Source: an uncultured Leptotrichia sp. (GTDB lineage Bacteria; Fusobacteriota; Fusobacteriia; Fusobacteriales; Leptotrichiaceae). Taken from it: 64,000 nt of DNA. How positions within the stretch are numbered: the first letter of the stretch is position 1; each line of letters starts with the position of its first letter. Below are positions 35,769 to 44,412 of this stretch, piece after piece. The notes under the pieces are model-generated. The model ran no database searches. It was not told the origin of the DNA and saw only the letters and a program-made list of their open reading frames with translations. The stretch spans positions 42,544 to 106,543 of the forward strand of contig CALEXX010000004.1 in NCBI GenBank assembly GCA_937925095.1, in the 5' to 3' direction. A program made the translations under genes and the position numbers.

Positions 35769-36842
35769 TTATTCCCTATCTAGGGCTATTTTATTTTTCA
35801 ATCTTGTTAACGCCTTATGTACATGTTCCGATTTAAACTTGCTTATTCCCTTTATCTGAGCTATTCTCTCAGGAGTTGCAAGCAGAATCATCTGAACATC
35901 CTGTAATTCTCCAGTAATAAGATCAATGTCCTTTTTCGTTATTTTATTTATACTGCTAAGAAGACTGTATCCTCTTGATTTTATACCTTCATCCAAGCTT
36001 ATATCCTTCAGATTGTATCCAAGAATATTAACAATATTTTCATCTTCAAAAAGTTCTTCTTTTGTGAGATTTCTAATATTTTCCACTACTTTATCAGCCT
36101 TTTCCCCTTCCATCTTATAATCCTTTATAAGGGCAAGGAAGCTTTCATTTTTATTGAGCATTATCTCTTCATACTGTATTTTTACAAGCCTTGACTCCAC
36201 CCCAAGCTCTGCCATATAATCCAGAAGTTCCTCAGACATTTTAAATAACAATCCGTACATTCTTATAACTTCAACGACATCATACAATGTTACCATGTTA
36301 TCAAATTCAAGAACAGAAAGATTTGTCCATCCTTTTTCTATCCCTAAGGAATATTTTTCAAGTGCAGTTATTGCCTGCGAAGATTTTACAAGCAGGTTGC
36401 TCAATTCATTTAGAGAATATATAAAATCACCTTTATAAACTGTTATTTTATTTCTTCTTTCTGAAACGGCTATTACAAGGTTACCCTTCTGTTTTGCTAT
36501 TCTGTTTGCCGCCTGATGCCTCGTACCACTTTCATCTGTCTTTATATTTGAATCAGGCTGAAGCTGTATATTGGCTCCATGTATTGTTTTTATATTTTCA
36601 GACAGTATTATAGCTCCGTCCATTTTTGACAGTTCATATACCTTCTGAGGTGTGTATGCTGTATTTAATTCAAATCCGCCCCTCATTACATCTAATAATT
36701 TTTTAGGATCTCCTAAAACAATAATTGCTCCAAGATTTGCTTCCTGTATTCTATCTATTGCTGCTCTCAAAGGCTTTCCTGGAGACATTATCGAAAATAA
36801 ATGTTCCAGTATCTGTTTTTTAGCTAATTTCGTTTTTTTCAA
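35769..36842 (-). CDS. disA: DNA integrity scanning diadenylate cyclase DisA
   Basis: Makes cyclic di-AMP from two ATP and stalls at branched DNA. The N-terminal cyclase domain (residues ~1-150) has the catalytic DGAII motif near residue 75 and GTRHQAA near residue 106 (RHQ where many have RHR). A long helical spine follows, and a C-terminal helix-hairpin-helix DNA-binding region (TPERIAQIKGISKF, HVHKALTRL). The length of 357 residues matches the family. It starts 1 nt after the radA stop codon. disA-radA adjacency is common in Gram-positive-like genomes. No other c-di-AMP genes are in the window. Confidence 0.95.
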   Translation of the reverse strand: MKKTKLAKKQILEHLFSIMSPGKPLRAAIDRIQEANLGAIIVLGDPKKLLDVMRGGFELNTAYTPQKVYELSKMDGAIILSENIKTIHGANIQLQPDSNIKTDESGTRHQAANRIAKQKGNLVIAVSERRNKITVYKGDFIYSLNELSNLLVKSSQAITALEKYSLGIEKGWTNLSVLEFDNMVTLYDVVEVIRMYGLLFKMSEELLDYMAELGVESRLVKIQYEEIMLNKNESFLALIKDYKMEGEKADKVVENIRNLTKEELFEDENIVNILGYNLKDISLDEGIKSRGYSLLSSINKITKKDIDLITGELQDVQMILLATPERIAQIKGISKFKSEHVHKALTRLKNKIALDRE

Positions 36843-38210
36843 TTATTTCACCCTTTCGATTAACTCACTTATATTACTTATATAATTAAGTTTCAGTTTT
36901 ATTTTTTCCTTCTTCAGATCAGCTTCATGGCTTTTTGGGAGATAGACCCCTGTAAATCCAAGTTTTTCCAGTTCAGTTATCCGATTTTTTATAAAAGAAA
37001 CTTTTCTTACTTCCCCTCTCAGCCCCAATTCTCCTATAGCGGCAATTTTCTGACTTATAGGTATTTTATTAACTGAGGAAAGCAGGGAAAATACTACTGC
37101 CAAGTCTGAACTTCTGTCGTTAAGCTCTATTCCCCCAGGAATGTTTATATATATGTCCTTTGAGTTAACATCTACATTTAATGATCGTGACAGAACAGCA
37201 CTTAAAATTTCCACTCTGTTTCTGTCATAACCTTCAACTGTTCTTCTAGGCATTCCAAAATTTGGAGTTCCAAGCAATGACTGTATTTCAAAGAGAAATA
37301 CACGGCTTCCTTCAAATATAGGTACAATAATACTTCCAATATTTTTTTCCTCCCTGTCGCTTATAAAAAACTCAGAAGGATTTTTTACTTCACTTATTCC
37401 GTTTTCCTTCATATCAAATATTGAAATTTCATTTGTTGAACCATATCTGTTTTTTATGGAACGAACTATCCTATAATAACTATTTTCTTCTCCTTCTATC
37501 TGTAAAACTGCATCAACCATATGTTCTAGAAGTTTCGGTCCTGCAAGTTTTCCATCCTTGGTTACATGCCCTACAATATAAAAGGCTATCTCATACTTTT
37601 TAGCAATTTCTATTATTTTTAGTGTTGTTTCCCTTATCTGTGTTACACTTCCAGGAACTGAGTTTACGTTTTCAGAGTATAAAGTCTGAATAGAATCAAT
37701 AACTACTACCTTCGGTTTATCCTCTAAAACAACTTTTTCTATCTTTTCTATATTCGTATCATTAAGAATATATAAATTCCCGCTATTTACGTTTATTCTT
37801 TCTGCCCTCTGCTTTATCTGTCTTGGAGATTCCTCCCCTGAAACATAGAATACATTTCCTATTTTGGAATATTCTTCAGAAAGCTGCAGCAGAAATGTTG
37901 ATTTTCCTATTCCGGGACTTCCGGTAATCAGAACTACTTCACCTTTGATAAGCCCTCCTCCAAGAACTCTGTCAAATTCTTCATACTGAGTTACCATTCT
38001 AAATTCCTTTGCTATTTCTATCTCGCTTATTTTGCTGATTGAAACCTCTTCCGACTGAATATTTTTCAGTGTTCTCTTTATATCCACCTCTTCTTCAAAA
38101 GTCCCCCACGAGTCACAATTTGGACATTTTCCAAGCCATTTTTGTGAATTATAGCCACATTCAGAACATATGTATTTAGTTTTACCATAACTTCCTTTAG
38201 CTGCTGCCAT
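36843..38210 (-). CDS. radA: DNA repair protein RadA (Sms)
   Basis: A RecA-like helicase for branch migration in recombinational repair. The N-terminal zinc finger has four cysteines (ICSECGYNSQKWLGKCPNCD). The ATPase core shows Walker A GSPGIGKSTFLLQL and Walker B KVVVIDSIQTL, then the RadA-specific KNRYG motif (KNRYGSTNEISIF, KNRFG in most). The C-terminal Lon-like domain includes DVNSKDIYINIPGGI and AAIGELGLRGEVRKV. The length of 455 residues is typical. It lies 19 nt downstream of coaD and is coupled to disA. Confidence 0.96.
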   Translation of the reverse strand: MAAAKGSYGKTKYICSECGYNSQKWLGKCPNCDSWGTFEEEVDIKRTLKNIQSEEVSISKISEIEIAKEFRMVTQYEEFDRVLGGGLIKGEVVLITGSPGIGKSTFLLQLSEEYSKIGNVFYVSGEESPRQIKQRAERINVNSGNLYILNDTNIEKIEKVVLEDKPKVVVIDSIQTLYSENVNSVPGSVTQIRETTLKIIEIAKKYEIAFYIVGHVTKDGKLAGPKLLEHMVDAVLQIEGEENSYYRIVRSIKNRYGSTNEISIFDMKENGISEVKNPSEFFISDREEKNIGSIIVPIFEGSRVFLFEIQSLLGTPNFGMPRRTVEGYDRNRVEILSAVLSRSLNVDVNSKDIYINIPGGIELNDRSSDLAVVFSLLSSVNKIPISQKIAAIGELGLRGEVRKVSFIKNRITELEKLGFTGVYLPKSHEADLKKEKIKLKLNYISNISELIERVK

Positions 38211-38229
38211 AATTTACCTCTCCTTTTAA

Positions 38230-38730
38230 TTATATTTCCATTTGTCTAACCTTTTCAATCATCCTTTTTTCAACATTTTCTGGAACAAACATTTTTAAAT
38301 CCCCCTTGTTTTGTGCTATTTCCTTCACTAAACTGGAACTTAAATATAAATATTCCCTTGAGGCACTTAAAAATATTGTTTCAAAATCACTTTTTGCCAA
38401 AGTTTTATTTGTCAGGGTAAACTGCAGTTCATATTCATAATCTGATAATGCCCTAAGTCCTCTTACTAATATATCTACTTTTTCTTCCTTGATGAAATCT
38501 ACCAGAAGCCCATTAAACACTTTTATTTCAGCCTTTATATTTTCTTTTTCAAGTATTTCCTGTATCATCTGACATTTTTCCTCATCTGAAAACCATGCTC
38601 TATTTTTAGAAGAATTTTTAAAAATTCCAATAATAACTCTATCAAATAATGCTACTGAACGTCTTATTATATCAATATGACCTTTTGTCACCGGATCAAA
38701 ACTTCCCGGATATAATGCTGTTTTTTCCAT
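38230..38730 (-). CDS. coaD: Phosphopantetheine adenylyltransferase
   Basis: Penultimate step of coenzyme A synthesis: transfers AMP from ATP to 4'-phosphopantetheine. The nucleotidyltransferase fold opens with ALYPGSFDPVTKGHIDII, where TKGH is the (H/T)xGH catalytic motif. Also present are KVDILVRGLRALSDYEYELQ and the C-terminal YLSSSLVKEIAQNKGD (the usual ISSTxxR in a variant form). The length of 166 residues is normal. It sits between rnc and radA, with a gap of about 70 nt upstream and 19 nt downstream. A CoA gene next to RNase III and fatty-acid genes fits the lipid-related cluster. Confidence 0.96.
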   Translation of the reverse strand: MEKTALYPGSFDPVTKGHIDIIRRSVALFDRVIIGIFKNSSKNRAWFSDEEKCQMIQEILEKENIKAEIKVFNGLLVDFIKEEKVDILVRGLRALSDYEYELQFTLTNKTLAKSDFETIFLSASREYLYLSSSLVKEIAQNKGDLKMFVPENVEKRMIEKVRQMEI

Positions 38731-38799
38731 AACTTATCCTTTCCTTCACTTATCCAGCTTTATTTTAAACACTTAGTTTAAGAACTTAGATTATTTTCC

Positions 38800-39504
38800 C
38801 TATTTTTTCCCTTTTATATAGTCCAGAGCTTCCTTAGCAGCTTTTTTCTCAGCTTCCTTCTTACTTTTCCCCATTCCATGTCCTATTGTCTTATTATTAT
38901 GTTTAACCGAAACTTCAAAAACTTTATTATGATCCGGACCTTTTGTACCTGTAAGTTCATATTCAGGAATTTTTTTATATTTACTTTGAAAAACCTCCTG
39001 CAATATTGTTTTGTAATCTCCCGTTCCTTCAATATTATCAAGTTTTTCAAGCTTATCAAGAATAAAACCTAGTGCAACATTCTTAGTTGTATAATAATCT
39101 GAATCCTTAAAAATAGCTCCTATCAATGCTTCAAAAGCATCCCCCAATATTGATTTTCTTTTTCTCCCTCCGGAAGAAATTTCACCATTACTCAGATACA
39201 GGTAATTTCCAAGTTCTATATCACTTGCAATAGATGAAAAAACAGGTTCACTTATTATCTGACTTTTTAATTTTGCAAGTTCCCCTTCCTTCTTTCCTTT
39301 TCCAAGACTGTATATATATTCTGTTGCAATCAGGTTTAATACTGCATCTCCTAAAAATTCCAGTTTTTCATTATCAAAATTTTTAAATGCACTGTTTTCA
39401 TTGGCATAAGATCTATGGGTTAGAGCTTCTTTTAAATATTCTTCATTTTTAAACTTGTAGTTTATTTTCTTCATAAGTTTATCAGTGTTACTTCCATTTA
39501 TCAT
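38800..39504 (-). CDS. rnc: Ribonuclease III
   Basis: A double-strand-specific endoribonuclease processing rRNA and structured mRNAs. The catalytic domain has LKEALTHRSYANE and the signature NEKLEFLGDAVLNLIATEY, with the second metal cluster in ILGDAFEALIGAIFKDSD. A double-stranded-RNA binding domain fills the last ~75 residues (DYKTILQEVFQSKYKKIPEYEL, GMGKSKKEAEKKAAKEAL). The length of 234 residues is usual. GGAG lies 9 nt before the ATG. The position after fabF (acpP-fabF-rnc) is a widely conserved order. Confidence 0.95.
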   Translation of the reverse strand: MINGSNTDKLMKKINYKFKNEEYLKEALTHRSYANENSAFKNFDNEKLEFLGDAVLNLIATEYIYSLGKGKKEGELAKLKSQIISEPVFSSIASDIELGNYLYLSNGEISSGGRKRKSILGDAFEALIGAIFKDSDYYTTKNVALGFILDKLEKLDNIEGTGDYKTILQEVFQSKYKKIPEYELTGTKGPDHNKVFEVSVKHNNKTIGHGMGKSKKEAEKKAAKEALDYIKGKK

Positions 39505-39546
39505 TTAAAACAACTCCATTTTATAAATTAATGTTTTCCTAGTCAG

Positions 39547-39594
39547 AAAAGGGCTGCTCTGAACAGAAATTCATTTGTCCTGAAACAGTCCCTC
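39547..39594 (-). terminator. Possible terminator after fabF
   Basis: An imperfect stem of about 10 bp (AGGG, bulged A, CTG, then weaker pairs) closes on cagcccttttc. On the minus strand it ends in TTTT. It lies about 70 nt past the fabF stop and before rnc. The bulge and G-U pairs make it uncertain. Confidence 0.4.
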
Positions 39595-39662
39595 CCTATA
39601 AAATTATTAACTATTGAAAACTATTAAGCCATCCTGAATCATTCAGTAATATTTATCAGATT

Positions 39663-40898
39663 CTATCCTCTATATTTTCTGAAAGCCAGAATAGCGTTAT
39701 GTCCTCCAAATCCTAACGAATTTGAAAGTCCTACTTCTATATCTCTTTTTTCAGCTTTATTTGGAATGTAGTATAAATCACATACAGGATCAGGATTTCC
39801 CTGATTTATTGTTGGTGGCATTATTCCTTCATCAATAGCCATTGCAAGGAAAGCGGCTTCGATTCCTCCTGCTCCACCAAGTAAGTGTCCTGTTGCACCT
39901 TTTGTAGAGTTTACACCTATTTTATAAGCATGTTCTCCAAAAGCTGTTTTTATTGCCTGAGTTTCATTTTTATCATTTGCAGGTGTTGAAGTTCCGTGAG
40001 CATTAATGTATCCAACTTCTTCAGGTTTGATATTTCCCTGCTCTAAAGCCATTTTAATAGCTCTTGCAGCTCCTTCTCCACCATCTGAAGGTGCAGTCAT
40101 ATGGTAAGCATCTCCTGTTTCTCCATATCCTACTACTTCAGCATATATTTTTGCTCCTCTTTTTTTAGCATGTTCCAGTTCTTCTAAAATTAAGATTCCT
40201 GCCCCTTCAGCCAGAACAAATCCATCCCTGTCAGCAGTAAAAGGTCTTGAAGCCTTTTTAGGATCAGGATTTGTAGAAAGTGCCTTTAAGTTAGCAAATC
40301 CGGCTATACCACTTGGAGTTACAGTTGCTTCTGTTCCACCAGCTATCATTACATCAGCCTTGTTTAACAGAATAGTCTGAAAAGCATCCCCAATAGAGTT
40401 TGTCCCTGATGCACATGCTGTAACTACTGTTTTATTTGGTCCTTTTGAACCTACATAAATAGAAGTATTTCCTGATGCCATATTCAATATTGCAGCTGGA
40501 ATGTAGAAAGGAGAAATTTTTTTTGGTCCTTTTTCTACAAGCTTACGTATTTCCTGCTCAATTATATCAAGTCCACCGATTCCAGAACCTATTATTGTAC
40601 CAACTCTTTCAGCATTTTCAGGAGTAATCTCGAATTTTGCATCTGCTAATGCTTCTTTTGTCGCGGCAATAGCAAACTGAGAAAATCTTCCCATTTTTTT
40701 AAGTTCTTTCTTTTCTATATAATCTTCCGGATTAAAATCCTTAACTTCTCCGGCGATATGTACAGTATGTTCTGAAGTATCGAAGGCTGTAATCTTATCT
40801 ATACCGCACTCTCCATTCAACAAATTCTTCCAAGTCTTTTCTTTTCCTGTCCCTAATGGAGTAATCAATCCAATCCCTGTAACAACTACTCTTCTCAT
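39663..40898 (-). CDS. fabF: 3-oxoacyl-ACP synthase II
   Basis: Elongating condensing enzyme of type II fatty-acid synthesis. The N-terminus RRVVVTGIGLITPLGTG is the thiolase-fold start. The nucleophile is in VTACASGTNSIGDAFQ (Cys ~165), and the catalytic histidines in INAHGTSTPANDKNET and NSTKGATGHLLGGAGG. The C-terminus (LSNSLGFGGHNAILAFRK) is standard. The length of 411 residues is normal. It has its own consensus promoter, placed after a terminator that follows acpP. Malonyl-ACP is the donor, supplied through FabD and AcpP encoded next to it. Confidence 0.97.
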   Translation of the reverse strand: MRRVVVTGIGLITPLGTGKEKTWKNLLNGECGIDKITAFDTSEHTVHIAGEVKDFNPEDYIEKKELKKMGRFSQFAIAATKEALADAKFEITPENAERVGTIIGSGIGGLDIIEQEIRKLVEKGPKKISPFYIPAAILNMASGNTSIYVGSKGPNKTVVTACASGTNSIGDAFQTILLNKADVMIAGGTEATVTPSGIAGFANLKALSTNPDPKKASRPFTADRDGFVLAEGAGILILEELEHAKKRGAKIYAEVVGYGETGDAYHMTAPSDGGEGAARAIKMALEQGNIKPEEVGYINAHGTSTPANDKNETQAIKTAFGEHAYKIGVNSTKGATGHLLGGAGGIEAAFLAMAIDEGIMPPTINQGNPDPVCDLYYIPNKAEKRDIEVGLSNSLGFGGHNAILAFRKYRG

Positions 40899-40957
40899 TT
40901 ATACACCTCACAATTTCGTTTTAGTTTTCTTTTTTCATACATTAACCAAGTAGTTAT

Positions 40958-40986
40958 ATTATACTAATTTTTTCAAATTATTTCAA
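40958..40986 (-). promoter_or_regulatory. Promoter for fabF
   Basis: Minus strand TTGAAA (40981-40986), 17-nt spacer, TATAAT (40958-40963). It starts right after the acpP terminator, so fabF can be made independently of acpP. No FapR-like operator was recognised. Confidence 0.75.
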
Positions 40987-40990
40987 TAAA

Positions 40991-41010
40991 AAATGGGGGA
41001 AAACCCCCAA
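40991..41010 (-). terminator. Terminator after acpP
   Basis: A GC-only stem, ggggg (40995-40999) and ccccc (41004-41008), with a 4-nt loop. It is followed by a T-run on the minus strand, and A/T runs flank both sides. It is 22 nt beyond the acpP stop. Confidence 0.85.
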
Positions 41011-41031
41011 TATTTTTTTAATATTTAATTA

Positions 41032-41253
41032 TTATTTTGATTCAATATACTCAATTACATCTTTAACTGTTTTAATTTTTTGAGCATCTTCATCAGGTAT
41101 TTCCACATCAAATTCTTCTTCAAAAGCCATTATCAATTCAACTGTATCTAAAGAATCTGCCCCTAAATCATCAATAAATGATGCATCTTCAGTTACCTGA
41201 TCCTCATCTACTCCTAATTGATCTGCTACTATTGATTTTATTTTTTCTAGCAT
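41032..41253 (-). CDS. acpP: Acyl carrier protein
   Basis: Carrier of growing acyl chains in fatty-acid synthesis. The 73-residue, acidic, four-helix protein has the phosphopantetheine attachment serine in the conserved [20 protein letters not shown] (Ser ~36). Further features are the helix III region [10 protein letters not shown] and a C-terminal helix. A GGAGGT ribosome site lies before the ATG. It has a promoter of its own in the 70-nt gap after fabD and a strong terminator after the stop, which lets this abundant protein be expressed far above its neighbours. Confidence 0.97.
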   Translation of the reverse strand: MLEKIKSIVADQLGVDEDQVTEDASFIDDLGADSLDTVELIMAFEEEFDVEIPDEDAQKIKTVKDVIEYIESK

Positions 41254-41287
41254 AATAATGCCACCTCCATTTTATTATTTTCAAATT

Positions 41288-41316
41288 ATTATATCAAAAG
41301 AATTGAAAAAATGCAA
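41288..41316 (-). promoter_or_regulatory. Promoter for acpP
   Basis: Minus strand TTGCAT (41311-41316), 17-nt spacer, TATAAT (41288-41293). It lies just after the fabD stop codon and before the acpP GGAGGT site. Confidence 0.75.
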
Positions 41317-41322
41317 CTCTTT

Positions 41323-42240
41323 TTAAATAACTAATGTATTTATTGCTTCAACATTTTCGATATTGATTACTTCTATGTTCTTATTTATCTTTTTTATAAG
41401 CCCTGCAAGAACCTTTCCAGGACCTATTTCATATATTTTTGTAACTCCATTTTCAGCCAGTTTATTTATTGTGTCAACCCATTTTACCGGACCAAAAGTC
41501 TGTCTGTATAATTCTTCCTTTATTTCATCTACTGAAGTTAAAATATTAGCAGTTGTATTTGCAACAAGAGAAACTTCAGCATTATTCCATGCATAATTTT
41601 CAAATTCCTGTTTCAATTTTTCTGCAACAGGCTTCATCAGTGATGAATGGAATGGTCCTGATACTGCAAGAGGTATAGCCCTTTTTGCTCCTTTTTCCTT
41701 AAATATGTCAAGGCTTTTTTCTATTGCTTCCTTTTCTCCGGCAATTACAGTCTGTTTAGGTTCGTTAAAATTCACTGCCTCAACTGTTCCATCAATTTCT
41801 GCACATATTTTTTCAATTTCTTCTGCCGGAAGTCCTAAAATAGCTGCCATACTACCTTCTATTTCAGCAGTTCCCATTATTTCCCCTCTTCTGGAAATAA
41901 GTTTCATTACATCTTTTTCTCCAAGTATTCCTGCCGCATATAAGGAACTGTATTCTCCTAAGCTGTGTCCTGCAACATAGTCAGAATTTATTCCCTTTTC
42001 TTTTAAAAGTTTAGTTAAAAACACTGAAAATAATGCAATGGCAGGTTGTGCATACTGGGTATTTTTCAATTCCTCTTCTGTTCCTTCAAATAAAACTCTC
42101 TTTATTTCTGAATTTCCTGTATTTTCAAGTATTTCATCAATTGCTTTTTTATTTTCATCATTTACTTCATCATACAGTTTTTTCCCCATTCCAGGATACT
42201 GTGTTCCCTGACCGGGAAATACAAAAGCAGTCTTTGACAT
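41323..42240 (-). CDS. fabD: Malonyl-CoA:ACP transacylase
   Basis: Moves malonyl groups from CoA to ACP. The active-site serine lies in VAGHSLGEYSSLYAAG (Ser ~92) and the catalytic His in SGPFHSSLM. The oxyanion-hole segment FPGQGTQYPGMGKKLYDE begins the protein. The length of 305 residues is typical. Two adjacent ATGs start the frame (42243 and 42240). GGAGG lies 2 nt from the first and 5 nt from the second, so I use 42240. It follows a small membrane-protein gene by 95 nt, in the fab cluster. Confidence 0.96.
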   Translation of the reverse strand: MSKTAFVFPGQGTQYPGMGKKLYDEVNDENKKAIDEILENTGNSEIKRVLFEGTEEELKNTQYAQPAIALFSVFLTKLLKEKGINSDYVAGHSLGEYSSLYAAGILGEKDVMKLISRRGEIMGTAEIEGSMAAILGLPAEEIEKICAEIDGTVEAVNFNEPKQTVIAGEKEAIEKSLDIFKEKGAKRAIPLAVSGPFHSSLMKPVAEKLKQEFENYAWNNAEVSLVANTTANILTSVDEIKEELYRQTFGPVKWVDTINKLAENGVTKIYEIGPGKVLAGLIKKINKNIEVINIENVEAINTLVI

Positions 42241-42335
42241 CATTTCCTCCTTTAAGTAATTATTATATCATTATTTTCAACTGTATATCTATTTATTTAA
42301 AATATAGATTTTTACATTTCAATAGATTTTTTATA

Positions 42336-42734
42336 TTATTTTATTTCCTCTGCATCTTCAATATCTGTAGTTTTTTTAGAATCATCTGCTTTATAAGTAC
42401 TTTTATAAATAGGTTCCTGATTTTTCAAACTCTTCTTATTTCTTTCAGTAATCCCCAGAACTAATATTACAACTCCTGCTATTAATGTGATTACAGGAAA
42501 TCCTATTTCAAAATATTCTTTAAAGAATTCTTCTAAATAAAGATATAGTCCTGTTGCTGCCAAAGCTATCCCTAGAGTATTTTTTTTCTGGAATATAAAG
42601 TAAATTCCTAATAATACAAGTATTACCTGATAATTGAATACATACATTAGTATACTTTCAGGAATGTATTTCTGAAACAGATAAAAAAGACTCATGAAAA
42701 TTATTAAAAGTCCCCCTACAATTTTTCTATTCAT
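42336..42734 (-). CDS. Small membrane protein in the fab cluster
   Basis: A 132-residue protein with four hydrophobic segments (IVGGLLIIFMSLFYLFQ, LILVLLGIYFIF-like, TLGIALAATGLYLYLE, VITLIAGVVILVLGI) and a polar, charged tail (EPIYKSTYKADDSKKTTDIED). The layout recalls the membrane part of LiaF/DUF5668 proteins, but no domain signature is certain. AAGGAG lies 8 nt before the ATG at 42734; the longer frame would need a TTG start. It sits between fabH and fabD in the same orientation, an unusual insert in this cluster. A role in lipid or envelope homeostasis is a guess from location only. Confidence 0.7.
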   Translation of the reverse strand: MNRKIVGGLLIIFMSLFYLFQKYIPESILMYVFNYQVILVLLGIYFIFQKKNTLGIALAATGLYLYLEEFFKEYFEIGFPVITLIAGVVILVLGITERNKKSLKNQEPIYKSTYKADDSKKTTDIEDAEEIK

Positions 42735-42778
42735 TTCAATCTCTCCTTCCAACTATTTTACCATTTTTACTATTTTCA

Positions 42779-43756
42779 TTATTTTGACCATTCAAATAAA
42801 ATTGAACCATAAGTCAGTCCTCCACCGAAACCAACTATAACAACTTTATCTCCCTTTTTCAGTCTTCCTTCCCTGTTAGCTTCATCAAGGGCTAAAGGTA
42901 CAGATGCTCCGGAAGTGTTTCCATATTTATGCAGATTTACATAAAATTTATCCAATGGCTGTTTAAATCTCTTTGATATAGATTCTATTATTCTTATGTT
43001 TGCCTGGTGAGGAACAAATAAATCAACTTCATCTGCTGTAATATTTCCCTGTTCCAGTATATTTTCAACTGTTTCAGGGAATACCTTAACTGCAAATTTA
43101 AAAATTTCCCTTCCGTTCATTTTTAAGTAGACATCTTTATTGTCTAATGCTTCATGGCTTGCAGGAGTTCTAGATCCTCCAGCCGGAACAAGAAGTTCAC
43201 ATGCTCCTGAACCATCGGCAACAAGATGGCTTGAAATAAATCCTCCTGTTTCTGTTTCTCCTAAAACAACTGCCCCTGCTCCATCTCCAAAAAGGATACA
43301 CGTTCCTCTGTCTGTCCAGTCTGTAACTCTGGACATAGTTTCTGCACCTATTACAAGCACTTTTTTATATATTCCTGCTTTAATAAAGCTGTACCCTGTT
43401 GTAAATGCATAAATAAATCCTGTACATGCCGCCGAAAGATCAAATGCCGCAGCTTTAATTCCAAGTCTGTCCTGTACCAGTGCCGCTGTAGACGGAGTAA
43501 AGTGATCAGAAGTCATTGTCGCCACAAGTACCAGTTCTATTTCATTTTTATCAATTCCAGCATTATCTATCGCATTCAGAGCAGCCCTATAAGCTAAATC
43601 TGAAGTTGCTTCATCAGCAGAAGCTATTCTTCTTTCTTTTATTCCTGTCCTTGTACTTATCCATTCATCATTTGTATCAACCATTTTTGCCAAATCATCA
43701 TTTGTAAGAATTTTTTCAGGTGCAAAAGAACCCGTTCCCAATACTCCTATTTTCAT
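42779..43756 (-). CDS. fabH: 3-oxoacyl-ACP synthase III
   Basis: Initiates fatty-acid synthesis by condensing acetyl-CoA (or a branched starter) with malonyl-ACP. Cys-His-Asn catalytic set: AACTGFIYAFTTGYS (Cys ~111), PHQANIRIIE (His) and NLHKYGNTSGASVPLAL (Asn). The N-terminus (GVLGTGSFAPEKILTNDDL) and C-terminus (GFGGGLTYGSILFEW) are standard. The length of 325 residues is normal. Upstream lies rpmF, separated by a terminator and a new promoter. The commonly intervening plsX is missing, so acyl-phosphate synthesis must be encoded elsewhere. Confidence 0.97.
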   Translation of the reverse strand: MKIGVLGTGSFAPEKILTNDDLAKMVDTNDEWISTRTGIKERRIASADEATSDLAYRAALNAIDNAGIDKNEIELVLVATMTSDHFTPSTAALVQDRLGIKAAAFDLSAACTGFIYAFTTGYSFIKAGIYKKVLVIGAETMSRVTDWTDRGTCILFGDGAGAVVLGETETGGFISSHLVADGSGACELLVPAGGSRTPASHEALDNKDVYLKMNGREIFKFAVKVFPETVENILEQGNITADEVDLFVPHQANIRIIESISKRFKQPLDKFYVNLHKYGNTSGASVPLALDEANREGRLKKGDKVVIVGFGGGLTYGSILFEWSK

Positions 43757-43839
43757 TTATTCACCTCAGTTATTATTTTCTTTTGTTTTAATTATGGCTC
43801 ATAAAAAGTTTAATTTTCTTAATTGCCATATTATTTTAG

Positions 43840-43868
43840 AGTATAACAAATATTTCATAAATTGACAA
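43840..43868 (-). promoter_or_regulatory. Promoter for fabH and following genes
   Basis: Minus strand TTGTCA (43863-43868), 17-nt spacer, -10 TATACT (43840-43845). It lies between the rpmF terminator and fabH, giving a leader of about 80 nt. Confidence 0.65.
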
Positions 43869-43917
43869 TTATTATTTTATGTTTTTATTCTTTGTTTTAT
43901 AAAAATTTCTTTAACTA

Positions 43918-43948
43918 CAAAAAAAGCAAGACTATCTCTATCTTGCTT
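43918..43948 (-). terminator. Terminator after rpmF
   Basis: An 8-bp stem, aagcaaga (43924-43931) with tcttgctt (43941-43948), and a 9-nt loop. On the minus strand it is followed by TTTTTTT. It lies 6 nt past the rpmF stop codon. Confidence 0.88.
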
Positions 43949-43953
43949 ATATA

Positions 43954-44154
43954 TTATTCAGCGTCAGCTGTACTTTCGTCTGTAGCAGGTTGTAAAACTT
44001 GTCTACCTCTGTATACACCTGTATCTAAATTTAATCTATGAGGTCTTCTCACAGTTCCATCAGCTTCTACGATTATGTTAGGTGCTTTGATTGAATCGTG
44101 CGATCTTCTCATATTTCTTTTTGCTTTGGACGTTCTTTTCTTAGGTACTGCCAT
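43954..44154 (-). CDS. rpmF: Ribosomal protein L32
   Basis: A small basic protein of the large ribosomal subunit. The 66-residue sequence starts with the L32 signature [20 protein letters not shown] and continues with [19 protein letters not shown]. The CxxC/CxxC zinc pairs of some L32 proteins are absent, so this is the zinc-independent (C-minus) form. The tail is acidic (ESTADAE). A consensus promoter lies ~85 nt upstream and a tight terminator follows, so it is expressed alone; the usual upstream yceD is not present. Confidence 0.97.
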   Translation of the reverse strand: MAVPKKRTSKAKRNMRRSHDSIKAPNIIVEADGTVRRPHRLNLDTGVYRGRQVLQPATDESTADAE

Positions 44155-44240
44155 TGTTTATCGACTCCTTTCCAATAATTGGTATGTAGTAAGCATTATT
44201 AAAACTAAATATTGCTTTTGAATAAATTATAATACAAATA

Positions 44241-44269
44241 ATTATAATAAATATGTTGCCATTTGTCAA
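44241..44269 (-). promoter_or_regulatory. Consensus promoter for rpmF
   Basis: Minus strand TTGACA (44264-44269), 17-nt spacer, TATAAT (44241-44246). Both boxes are perfect, fitting a highly expressed ribosomal gene. Confidence 0.85.
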
Positions 44270-44366
44270 GTAATTTTATAAACTTTTCCCCTATATTTTT
44301 TATATTTCACATTTTTCCTATATTAGTTTGAAGTTTCATATAGTCACTTTAATGCTTTTTTATAAA

Positions 44367-44399
44367 GGAATGCCTTATTTTTTTAATTTAAGACATTCC
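44367..44399 (-). terminator. Terminator after the 197-residue protein
   Basis: ggaatg (44367-44372) pairs with cattcc (44394-44399), with further A/T pairs inside. On the minus strand the stem runs into a T-rich stretch. It lies 14 nt past the stop codon of the upstream gene. Confidence 0.6.
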
Positions 44400-44412
44400 C
44401 TCCATTCCTTTT

